Positions 1 through 6,718 of a stretch of DNA of 15,856 bases are shown piece after piece. Below the pieces are notes generated by a model that saw only the letters and a list, made by a program, of their open reading frames with translations, made no database searches and was not told where the DNA came from. Both the position numbers and the translations under genes were made by a program. The DNA lies in contig CAZWNV010000058.1 of assembly GCA_964635265.1 (NCBI GenBank), forward strand, positions 1-15,856, in the 5' to 3' direction. The first letter of the stretch is position 1. Each line of letters starts with the position of its first letter. The DNA is from M55B175 sp964635265. GTDB taxonomy: Bacteria; Desulfobacterota; Desulfobacteria; Desulfobacterales; Desulfosalsimonadaceae.

Positions 1-88
1 ATTCAAATTCATATAACTCGTATTCATCTTCCGGATCTTTGACGTAAAATTTTTCCCGCCCGCAGACGGGGCATTTGGATTTTGTCAC
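1..88 (-). CDS. Small zinc-ribbon protein, partial (C-terminus outside window)
   Basis: The minus strand reads GTG then TKSKCPVCGREKFYV, followed by an acidic stretch (DPEDEYELYEFE) that is still open at the window edge; only the first 29 codons are present. A perfect AGGAGG lies 6 nt before the GTG, which decides the start. The single CPVCG knuckle (Cys6 and Cys9) is half of a typical zinc-ribbon or rubredoxin-like site; the partner cysteines would lie beyond the edge. The gene begins 17 nt after the oxidoreductase stop, so it is probably the third gene of that operon. Function is unknown. Structural metal binding is inferred from the CxxC only. Confidence 0.72.
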   Translation of the reverse strand, partial: MTKSKCPVCGREKFYVKDPEDEYELYEFE

Positions 89-105
89 GGTTTGCCTCCT
101 TGGTA

Positions 106-2313
106 TCATCCGCCGCAGCCCAGGCTCGGATCCGCGGAAGCAGCGCCTTTGCGGATCCGTTTTTTCTTTTTGACCTGGCAGAGCAGCGTTTTATAGACCG
201 GAAATCCGGATATGGGATCAAACTGCCGGTCGTCGGTGACTTCATTAATATTGGCCTGCTGCCATTCCGGCGTGCCGAGCGGGCCGCCGCCGCCTACAGG
301 CGCATAAACAAATCCGGGCATAATGCGGTCGGTGACATTGGCCCGCATGGTCACCTGCCCCCGCGGGGTCTTGATGCTTACCCCGTCGCCGCTTTTGATA
401 TGCCGGGGGGCCGCATCATCCGGGTGAATCTGGATTGCGGGGTAGGGATATTTCTTGATAAAGCTTGGGACAGCGCGCAGGCATGATTTCATGTCCGGTT
501 TAAAGGGGCCGGTGCCCAGGATCAGGGGATAGCGCCTGGTTAGTTCCGGGCTGCTCACGGGGGTTTCATCGGATTCCTCGTATTTGGGCAGCCCGTCGAA
601 TCCGAAGCGGTCCAGTTCGGTGGAGAATATTTCAAATCTGCCCGAAGGGGTCTCAAATCCGGGCCGGCCGTCTTTTCGCAGGAGCCCCTGCTCCCACTTG
701 CGGTAACGCATGGGCGCGTGGGGGAGGCTGAGCGCCTTTCGGTCCGCGGCCATCAGCTCCGCCATGCTGTAGCCGGATTCCGTGAGGATTTTCTCCAGCA
801 CCTCGTCTGGGTGCCGGGCAAACCGATCTCCGTACCCCATCCGTTCGGCCAGTTCCGTCATGATCCGAAAACCCGGCTTGGACTGGCCCACGGGCTCGAT
901 GAGCTGCTCGCGGTAGCGGATGGTGTTGCCGTAATAGCAATAAGAGGCATGCTCGAAACCGGTGGCCGCAGGCAGCACCAGGTCGGCATAGGCGGCATCC
1001 TTTGTGAGTTGGAGATCCATCGTTACCAGGAATTCGAGGTTTTCCAGGGCCTGCTGCCAAAGCCCGGCATTGGGCCAGGACGTGATCAGCGAAGCCCCCA
1101 GCACCAGCAGGGCCCGAATGGGATAGGGTTCGCCGTGGATGATGGCGCGCGGCAGAAGGCTCGCATGGGGCTCTCCGCCGCAGTAATGGGCATAGAGGGC
1201 GAAGCGGTCCCTGCCGATGGATTTTTCCCATCCGGGTGTTGCCAGTTGATGATGGTCGGGTATCGGAAAGGTTCTCCCCGCCCCGAGGAAGCAGCGGCCG
1301 CCTTCCACGTCGAGCTGGCCGGCAATGGCCCACAGCACCATCACGGCACGGATGTTCTGCACGCCGCTTTTGGTGTATTCCAGTCCCGTGTACATGATGT
1401 AGGTGGCGCCTTCGGCATCCGCAATGCGTTCGGCCAGGTCTTCGATGCTGTCCCCGGATATGCCGGTGAGGCGTGCCACGCGCTCCGGCGGAAACTCCCG
1501 GACGTATTCGGCAAAATCATCAAATCCCCGGGTCCAGTGCTCGACAAACTCCCTGTCGTAGAGACCGTCCCGGATCAGCACATGGGAGAGCCCCAGGGCC
1601 AGGGCGCCGTCGGAGCCGGGGCGGATCGGGATCCATTGGCTGCCCTCGATTTCGGCACACCGGGTTTTTCTCGGATCGATGACAACGATATCAGCCCCTT
1701 CCGCAGCAGCGGTTTGCAGACGCTTATACATGGACGGCGGCGTGGATGTAGACGGGTCGGTGCCCCATACAAAGATGAGGTCTGCGTTGTCCACGTCCGA
1801 GTACATGTCGATGTGCCGGCATCCCATGGTGACCTTGGGAGCCAGGACCCCCAGGGAGGTATAGCAGGGGGCGCCCACGCCGAAGGTGTTGGGCGATCCG
1901 TAGGGAAACAGGATGCTGGAGGCGAGATAGATTTCCGAGCCCTTCAGCTGGAAGGCATCCTTAAAGCTGCGTTCATAGGAACCCGTGCCCGCGTAGAACC
2001 CGGCGGCCTCGGGCCCGTACCGGGCCTTGATTTCCCCGAGCTTCCCGGCAATCAGGTCATAGGCCGCATCCCAGGAGATGGGGGCAAATTCGTAGGTTCC
2101 CTTGGCCCCCGTGCGTTTCAAGGGCTGGGTGAGCCGTTTTTCCGAGTATACGATTTCTTCCACGCTCCCGGCCATGGGGCACAGCACGTCCCCGGCGGGA
2201 GCGCCGGGATCAGGCTCCAGGCCGACGATCCGTTCATTCTCGTCAAGATGGGCAATCACCCCGCATCCGGGGCTGTGGAAACATAAACCGCAGATGCCGT
2301 GCCGCAATTTCAA
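106..2313 (-). CDS. Molybdopterin (Mo/W-bis-PGD) oxidoreductase, DMSO reductase superfamily
   Basis: A 735-aa catalytic subunit binding Mo- or W-bis-PGD and one [4Fe-4S] cluster. TTG is the chosen start: it lies 16 nt after the methyltransferase stop with AAAGGA about 9 nt upstream, and codons before it belong to the overlapping methyltransferase in another frame. Cluster cysteines are Cys8, Cys11, Cys17 and Cys45, followed by the typical SEKRLTQPLKR segment. GSPN at 139-142 is followed eight residues on by Cys150, the same spacing as the metal-ligand Cys of acetylene hydratase as I recall it. The C-terminal part carries TPSGRFEIFS and the dinucleotide-binding domain ending in a Lys-rich tail. 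No Tat signal is visible, so it is probably cytoplasmic. It resembles the acetylene hydratase/thiosulfate reductase-like clade; the substrate cannot be told. No electron-transfer or membrane subunit is adjacent inside the window. Confidence 0.9.
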   Translation of the reverse strand: MKLRHGICGLCFHSPGCGVIAHLDENERIVGLEPDPGAPAGDVLCPMAGSVEEIVYSEKRLTQPLKRTGAKGTYEFAPISWDAAYDLIAGKLGEIKARYGPEAAGFYAGTGSYERSFKDAFQLKGSEIYLASSILFPYGSPNTFGVGAPCYTSLGVLAPKVTMGCRHIDMYSDVDNADLIFVWGTDPSTSTPPSMYKRLQTAAAEGADIVVIDPRKTRCAEIEGSQWIPIRPGSDGALALGLSHVLIRDGLYDREFVEHWTRGFDDFAEYVREFPPERVARLTGISGDSIEDLAERIADAEGATYIMYTGLEYTKSGVQNIRAVMVLWAIAGQLDVEGGRCFLGAGRTFPIPDHHQLATPGWEKSIGRDRFALYAHYCGGEPHASLLPRAIIHGEPYPIRALLVLGASLITSWPNAGLWQQALENLEFLVTMDLQLTKDAAYADLVLPAATGFEHASYCYYGNTIRYREQLIEPVGQSKPGFRIMTELAERMGYGDRFARHPDEVLEKILTESGYSMAELMAADRKALSLPHAPMRYRKWEQGLLRKDGRPGFETPSGRFEIFSTELDRFGFDGLPKYEESDETPVSSPELTRRYPLILGTGPFKPDMKSCLRAVPSFIKKYPYPAIQIHPDDAAPRHIKSGDGVSIKTPRGQVTMRANVTDRIMPGFVYAPVGGGGPLGTPEWQQANINEVTDDRQFDPISGFPVYKTLLCQVKKKKRIRKGAASADPSLGCGG

Positions 2314-2329
2314 AGCAGTTCTTCCTTTA

Positions 2330-3325
2330 TTATTCCAATCCGGGTGTTGGAAATTCGGTTTCGCCTGCATCGGAATCAGATGTTCTGCAGCCGAGGAGAA
2401 ACTGGGAGGTGATGTGTTCCCACAGGTTTTCCGTCTTGCGGATTTTCCAGGAGACATCGCCCTGGTCGGCAATCTGCAGGGGCGGATCAAACACCCCGAA
2501 CTCCCCGGCAAAAAGCCGGCGCATGGTATCAATGCCCCGGCGGCTGTAAGGGGTTCCGTTGTTGCTGCCGCCCAGCCACCGCTCCGGTGCGGAAAATGCC
2601 GCATCCCAGGAGAAAGGGTCGGAGAAGAGAAAGCGGGATGCGCCCAGGCGCAGGACCCGGTTGACTTCCGCGAGGTGCTGTAAGGGGGCCGGCACTTTTT
2701 CCAGGATATTGACGGCCGCCACGCTTGCAAAATCGTGCCGGCGAAAGGGCAGGGCCAGGGCATCGGCCACGACAAACTCGGTGTTCGCAAAACGCCATTG
2801 ATCTTGCAGCGGCAGATGCTGCCTGCTGGTGATATGGCCCTCGATGACCATTTCGAAATCAAGCTGCCTGCGAGCGGCAATCTCCCGCGCCTTGGCGATA
2901 AAGGCCGTGGACGTGTCCACCCCGATGACCCGGTCATGGGTGCCGGAGAGCTCAAAGCAAAGGCGGCCCACCGCGCAGCCCACATCCAGGGCGTCTCCGC
3001 TGCCTGCGGGGAAGCTTCCGGCCCAGATCCTGTAAGCCTCGGTTGCCCGGGCATCTGCCAGGAGATCCCCGAAATGGCTCCACATGTAGGCGGACAACAT
3101 CAATGGAGCGTTGTATCCGTTATTGCCGCTCGCCGGCGGAACCCATTTCTGCGGCCGGAGCACGGCAATGCCGTCCCGGATCGGGTAACTGCGGCCGCAC
3201 GCCGGGCAGCGCAGATCCCCCTCCAGGATATCGCCTTCTGCCTGCCGCCGGCTGGCAAGTTCCAGCGGGTTTTCTGCCGGCAGGCAGTCCGGGCATACCA
3301 GTTTTTCCGCAACCCAGTGTTTCAT
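2330..3325 (-). CDS. Class I SAM-dependent methyltransferase with N-terminal Trm112-like zinc ribbon
   Basis: 331 aa. The start is the ATG preceded by AAGGAG at 5 nt; an in-frame ATG 13 codons upstream lacks a ribosome site. Residues 1-60 form a zinc-ribbon/Trm112-type domain with CPDC (Cys11, Cys14) and CPAC (Cys40, Cys43) followed by YPIRDGIAVL, typical of UPF0434/Trm112. Residues ~105-240 are a Rossmann methyltransferase: motif I LDVGCAVG (113-120), VIGVD ending in the acidic residue Asp137, then ADALALPF (187-194) and a post-motif region with a VNRVLRLG segment. The combination is a small-molecule-type methyltransferase carrying its own zinc domain. The substrate is unknown. It is first in a minus-strand run with the molybdopterin oxidoreductase (16-nt gap), so it may act on that pathway's substrate, but this is inference. 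Confidence 0.86.
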   Translation of the reverse strand: MKHWVAEKLVCPDCLPAENPLELASRRQAEGDILEGDLRCPACGRSYPIRDGIAVLRPQKWVPPASGNNGYNAPLMLSAYMWSHFGDLLADARATEAYRIWAGSFPAGSGDALDVGCAVGRLCFELSGTHDRVIGVDTSTAFIAKAREIAARRQLDFEMVIEGHITSRQHLPLQDQWRFANTEFVVADALALPFRRHDFASVAAVNILEKVPAPLQHLAEVNRVLRLGASRFLFSDPFSWDAAFSAPERWLGGSNNGTPYSRRGIDTMRRLFAGEFGVFDPPLQIADQGDVSWKIRKTENLWEHITSQFLLGCRTSDSDAGETEFPTPGLE

Positions 3326-3364
3326 CCCATCTCCTTGTCTGCTGCTCATTGTTTGTGGAAACAA

Positions 3365-3393
3365 ATAATAAATCTGTTTGGGCCCTTCTGCAA
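3365..3393 (-). promoter_or_regulatory. Candidate promoter for the methyltransferase/oxidoreductase operon
   Basis: On the minus strand TTGCAG (3393-3388) and TATTAT (3370-3365) are separated by 17 nt. The -10 matches consensus at five of six positions and the -35 at three, so an activator may be needed. The start point would be near 3358, about 33 nt before the ATG at 3325. The FNR-like palindrome lies about 92 nt upstream of that start, a distance compatible with class I activation by Crp/Fnr proteins. Confidence 0.4.
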
Positions 3394-3443
3394 AAAAAAG
3401 GTGCCCCCGGAATGCGCATCAGGATTTCCCATCCGCCGCTTTT

Positions 3444-3457
3444 TTGATTTAGGTCAA
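3444..3457. promoter_or_regulatory. FNR/Crp-type operator-like palindrome
   Basis: The sequence TTGATTTAGGTCAA matches the FNR consensus TTGAT-N4-ATCAA with one mismatch. It lies between the divergent methyltransferase and core-MetE-like genes. On the plus strand its left half also serves as a possible -35 (TTGATT) with CATTAT 18 nt downstream at 3468-3473, so a bound regulator could repress the plus gene or activate the minus operon. Oxygen or redox control is an inference from the motif only. Confidence 0.45.
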
Positions 3458-3524
3458 GGCAATATTACATTATGAAGGTTAGCCTCCCGGCCGAGGCGCA
3501 ACGGAAAAACAGGAGGACGTGCTG

Positions 3525-4556
3525 ATGCCGATTCCCGGAAATCTTTTGACAACAGCCATGGCCGTGATGCCGCATACCGACGCGCAACGCGCGTTGGAAG
3601 TAGCGCTTTCCGTGGACATCCCGTTCTGGCCGCAGCTGCCCCGCCTTTCCTACTACGAGGATATGTACGTGCAGGCAGCCGAGCACTTTCCCGGTATTGT
3701 TCTGGATGCAGGGGCGCAGAAGCTCTCATTCTCCACGGATAAGTTCATGGATGAGCTGGAATCGGTGATGGCAGGCTTTGATGATCCGGCCCTCTTTGAT
3801 GTAAGCCCGGATTATTCGGCGGTCTATCACCGGTTCCTGAAGACGGAGCTTGCCGATCGCCCGGCGATCCGGGGCCAGCTTGAGGGGCCGATAAGCTTCG
3901 GGTTTAACATCAACGACGAAAACGACCGGCCCATTCTCTTTAATGACACGGTGCGGCCCTTTATGTTCGAGTTTATGGCGCGCCGCGTCAATGTGCAGCT
4001 GGAGCGTCTCAAGCGGAAAAATGCAAACGCCTTCATGTTTATCGATGAACCCGGGCTGCAGTTTCTGTTTTCCGCCCTCTCCGGCTACGGCGATATCCAG
4101 GCAAAAGCGGATATGGAATCCTTTTTTGCAATGATCGATCGGCCCAGGGGGGTTCATCTCTGCGGCAATCCGGACTGGGATTTCCTGTTGGGGATGGACA
4201 TCGATATTCTGTCCATGGACATCTATACCAACCGGGACGTGTTTGCCGCATACAGAGCATCCATCAAGCGTTTCCTGGAAAGGGGCGGGGTCCTGGCCTG
4301 GGGGATCGTGCCGACCAATATCGAGCCTTTCGAGAAGGAATCCCTGCAAAGCCTTCGCGATCAGCTGGAATCTGTGTGGAGCATCTTATGCGGCAAAGGC
4401 ATCGATTGGCAGCAGCTTATCTCCCAGAGCCTGATCTCTCCGGCAACCTGTTGTCTGATCAATCCGGATCTGGAAAAAACGGTGGAAAAAGGGTTCCAGA
4501 CAGTCAGGCATCTCTCCGCGACGCTTCGGCAAGACTATGGATTGCCCGGGGACTGA
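3525..4556 (+). CDS. Core-MetE/UROD-superfamily methyltransferase
   Basis: 343 aa. The ATG at 3525 is used because AGGAGG (3511-3516) sits 8 nt before it; the GTG two codons earlier is too close. It looks like the catalytic half of cobalamin-independent methionine synthase: FIDEPGLQ (172-179), the zinc motif HLCG (His211, Cys213), an acidic residue in ILSMDIY (Asp232) where MetE has its Glu ligand, WGIVPT (259-264), and SPATCCL with Cys309/Cys310 as the likely fourth ligand. At 343 aa it lacks the N-terminal folate-binding half of full MetE (~750 aa), as in core-MetE proteins, which take methyl groups from a corrinoid protein. Product could be methionine or another methyl thiol. No corrinoid protein gene is present in the window. 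It is divergent from the oxidoreductase operon. Confidence 0.75.
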   Translation: MPIPGNLLTTAMAVMPHTDAQRALEVALSVDIPFWPQLPRLSYYEDMYVQAAEHFPGIVLDAGAQKLSFSTDKFMDELESVMAGFDDPALFDVSPDYSAVYHRFLKTELADRPAIRGQLEGPISFGFNINDENDRPILFNDTVRPFMFEFMARRVNVQLERLKRKNANAFMFIDEPGLQFLFSALSGYGDIQAKADMESFFAMIDRPRGVHLCGNPDWDFLLGMDIDILSMDIYTNRDVFAAYRASIKRFLERGGVLAWGIVPTNIEPFEKESLQSLRDQLESVWSILCGKGIDWQQLISQSLISPATCCLINPDLEKTVEKGFQTVRHLSATLRQDYGLPGD

Positions 4557-4562
4557 AGTGTT

Positions 4563-4639
4563 CCGTAACAGGGTATTTTGGCAGGGATAAGCGTTACGAC
4601 AACCCCTTGGCAACGTTTCGGTAACGCTTATCGTTACGG
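4563..4639. repeat. Nested inverted repeat (12-bp inner, 7-bp outer stem)
   Basis: GATAAGCGTTAC at 4586-4597 is perfectly complementary to GTAACGCTTATC at 4621-4632 around a 23-nt loop. An outer pair, CCGTAAC at 4563-4569 and GTTACGG at 4633-4639, continues the stem with a 16-nt bulge on the 5' side. It starts 7 nt after the stop of the core-MetE-like gene. There is no T-run, so it is not a standard intrinsic terminator; it could protect the mRNA 3' end or be an operator. Confidence 0.75.
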
Positions 4640-4736
4640 TCTGCATCAACCGGTCCGCTGCCGGCCGGGGCCCCAAAAGCCATGTTTCGCCCGTCTGGCG
4701 CCTGTGGATAAACCGGCCCTGCGTTACCGTCGCATC

Positions 4737-4761
4737 GCAAAATTCAAGGCATGAATTTTGC
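4737..4761. repeat. Perfect 10-bp palindrome with 5-nt spacer, operator-like
   Basis: GCAAAATTCA (4737-4746) and TGAATTTTGC (4752-4761) are exact reverse complements separated by AGGCA. The AT-rich arms and short spacer resemble a dimeric repressor operator more than a terminator, since no T-run follows on either strand. It lies 150 nt upstream of the 95-aa gene. Confidence 0.6.
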
Positions 4762-4911
4762 AAAAAATTCCTGTAAAGGCGGCAGGTTATTGCTAGCGCA
4801 AGCAGTTGTTTCCTTTCTCCTTTCTGCTGTTACCTCATGTAGCCTCCACCCCGCGCTTCTTGTGCATTCCTGCGCCCTTGCTTCAGAGGGAAAATCCAAA
4901 GGGGTGCGTAT

Positions 4912-5199
4912 ATGACAATGGATCCAGGCCGAAGGCAGTTCATGAAGCACGGGGTCTTTGCCCGTGCCTTAAATCTTATTGCGCAGGCGGTGCGTTCTTT
5001 TCAAGAGGGCACGCAAGAGCGGCGCAGTCCGGACTATTTTGATTCATTTGATTCCTGTTATCCCTTGCTGGCGGAAGCGGGAGATATGCTTTTGGAAGAA
5101 GCTGCCAAGCAGGGTGTCGCCACAGAGGGGAAAAGCAAGGCCGAGATCGCACGGGAGCTATTTCGGCCGAAAGCCGGGACAGTCCGGCAGACGAAGTAA
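4912..5199 (+). CDS. Small protein with Tat-like RRQFMK motif
   Basis: 95 aa. The ATG at 4912 follows AAAGGGG at 7 nt; a second in-frame ATG two codons on is possible. The N-terminus carries Arg7-Arg8-Gln-Phe10-Met-Lys12, which fits the twin-arginine pattern, but the following segment (13-30, HGVFARALNLIAQAVRSF) is amphipathic with Arg rather than a true hydrophobic core, and there is no cleavage site. It may be a membrane-surface or chaperone-recognised partner rather than an exported protein. The middle is acidic (DYFDSFDS, 41-48) with one Cys49 and the rest is helical. I do not recognise the family. It is 58 nt upstream of the membrane protein gene and probably co-transcribed with it and the Tat-exported MBL protein. 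Confidence 0.72.
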   Translation: MTMDPGRRQFMKHGVFARALNLIAQAVRSFQEGTQERRSPDYFDSFDSCYPLLAEAGDMLLEEAAKQGVATEGKSKAEIARELFRPKAGTVRQTK

Positions 5200-5257
5200 G
5201 GCTTTGTTCCAATCTCAGCCTGCCATTTCGGGCGGGTGGAAGGAAAGGAGGACGGCT

Positions 5258-6688
5258 ATGGAAGAAACAGCAGAGGAGCGCTTCGGGCAGGGATACCTGC
5301 AGGAGCGCAAGCTTGTGAAAAGATGGCCCGGGCCCGTGCCGGCGATTGCCTCCCTGTTGCTGACCCTGATCATCTTTTATGCAAGCTGGTGGATTTTTCA
5401 GGACCCGCGGGGGGTGTTTCGCAATTATACGCCTTATGTGGGGTTCAGTCATACGACCTGGTGGCTGATTGCCCTTGTGTGGATGACATATGTCTTCAAT
5501 TACTGGCCCTTCAAGAGAGGGTGGCTGGAAAAGGCGCATCCCCTGGCAAAAGGAGCGGTCCTGACCTTTACATCGTTCGTGATTGTCTATGTGTTTATTG
5601 CGCTGGTTTTTGAAGGCATTCTCGGAAATCTGGGCCTTGCCTATTTCAGCGAGAGCAGCCTTATGAAGCTCGAAGGCGTGACAGATTTTTTCGCCAATGA
5701 ATATGCGGCCTTTTCCTGCCTCATGTTCGCCACCATTGCCGCATGGTTGAGTCCCGCCTGGATCGTTGCCTGTGAAGAGGCCCCGTGGCGGGATCTGCAG
5801 CAGCCCACGAAGGGGTTCAGCATCTGGGTAATGACCTTTTTTTTGACCACCATTATCTATTTCCTGACGGTGCATTCGCACATGAGCATTCTCTATTACC
5901 CGTGGCAGGAGTTTGCCGCCATTACGCCGCCCTGGTGGCAGTCCTTTGCCAATACCGTTTCGGGTGCCTTCCATCTGGGCTGGATCGTGTGCTGCATCGT
6001 AAGCCTGTGGATGGTGGAGACGATCTGGGGGCGTTTTCCGTTTATTTTGATCCGGCGTGCGGGACTGCGGCGGCTCGCCACCTTCTTTGGCATCATTGCC
6101 ATCGCTTTTTGCATGTATTTTTTCTTTCATTTCATTCAGGAGCTGGCATGGGGAGAGGCGATCCGGGGGACCCGCAGGCTCATGGCCACCGACTGGCGGT
6201 GGCTGCACTCGGCCGAGATAGCGGTTTTCTTTCTGGTCCCGGCGCTGTTCATCTATTTCTATTGCGGCAACTGGCCCAATAAATACAGCCTTGCCGTAAA
6301 TGCCTTGATCCGCACAATCATCGCTGCCGCCGCGGCAATCGCTTTCTATATCCTCTATTACAAGACCTCCCATTTGTTTCTCGGAACCCAGAAGGGGTTC
6401 TCCCATCCGCAGCAGTTTCCCATGATCCCCATGATTTGGCTGGTCAATATCTGGCTGGTGCACCACTGGTTCATGGATAATTGGCCCGGCTGGAAGATGG
6501 TGCCCAAGACTGCCGGGGAGATCGCGGCTGACCGCGAGGCCGAGAAGGCAAAAATCGAAGAGTTCGGGTGGAGCCCGGGCATGGGCGTTGGACTCGGTGT
6601 CGGCGCGGTGGCCGGGGTTTTGCTGTTTTTCGTTGCAGTATGGGCAACTCCCCTGATTGCGAGTGCGGTAAACACCATTCCGGAGTAA
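5258..6688 (+). CDS. Polytopic membrane protein, ~11 helices, His/Trp-rich, unknown family
   Basis: 476 aa. The ATG follows AAGGAGG (5245-5251) at 6 nt; the longer open frame upstream overlaps the 95-aa gene. Likely membrane helices are near 27-46, 67-83, 99-120, 147-170, 187-206, 233-253, 274-292, 318-336, 349-368, 388-403 and 441-463. Histidines occur in or next to helices (His65, 206, 208, 239, 291, 317, 372, 402, 403) with many Trp, so it could bind haem, metal or quinone, but no known cytochrome b or transporter signature is visible. A charged loop (418-436, AEKAKIEE type) precedes the Gly-rich last helix. It sits between a Tat-like small protein and a Tat-exported hydrolase-fold protein, suggesting a shared inner-membrane complex. 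The function is unknown. Confidence 0.82.
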   Translation: MEETAEERFGQGYLQERKLVKRWPGPVPAIASLLLTLIIFYASWWIFQDPRGVFRNYTPYVGFSHTTWWLIALVWMTYVFNYWPFKRGWLEKAHPLAKGAVLTFTSFVIVYVFIALVFEGILGNLGLAYFSESSLMKLEGVTDFFANEYAAFSCLMFATIAAWLSPAWIVACEEAPWRDLQQPTKGFSIWVMTFFLTTIIYFLTVHSHMSILYYPWQEFAAITPPWWQSFANTVSGAFHLGWIVCCIVSLWMVETIWGRFPFILIRRAGLRRLATFFGIIAIAFCMYFFFHFIQELAWGEAIRGTRRLMATDWRWLHSAEIAVFFLVPALFIYFYCGNWPNKYSLAVNALIRTIIAAAAAIAFYILYYKTSHLFLGTQKGFSHPQQFPMIPMIWLVNIWLVHHWFMDNWPGWKMVPKTAGEIAADREAEKAKIEEFGWSPGMGVGLGVGAVAGVLLFFVAVWATPLIASAVNTIPE

Positions 6689-6718
6689 GCGGGGAGAAGG
6701 AGAAAGGAGGGATTGATC

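Larger units (their letters stand above)
4557..4911. other. 355-bp non-coding region upstream of the membrane/Tat module
   Basis: No plausible gene. It holds the nested inverted repeat (4563-4639), a separate 10-bp palindrome (4737-4761), and six GTAAC/GTTAC pentamers (4565, 4593, 4621, 4633, 4723, 4829), where about one half would be expected by chance. The first three pentamers are exactly 28 bp apart. I see no convincing sigma70 or sigma54 promoter. The region probably holds the control elements of the following genes. Confidence 0.6.

Noticed and set aside
718..2286. Plus-strand open frame of 522 codons
   Set aside because: Antisense to the clear molybdopterin oxidoreductase; no motif or ribosome site.
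2314..3054. Open frame extending the oxidoreductase upstream (982 aa in total)
   Set aside because: The extra 247 residues are the methyltransferase read in another frame and have no oxidoreductase character; the TTG at 2313 has a ribosome site and the correct gene spacing.
4563..4639. Intrinsic terminator after the core-MetE-like gene
   Set aside because: The loop is 23 nt and no T-run follows the stem on the plus strand.
4912..5001. Cleaved Tat signal peptide on the 95-aa protein
   Set aside because: The RR motif is good, but the following segment contains Arg residues, is amphipathic and lacks an A-x-A site.
4979..5257. Upstream extension of the membrane protein frame
   Set aside because: It overlaps the 95-aa gene in another frame, is basic and lacks a ribosome site; AAGGAGG precedes the ATG at 5258.
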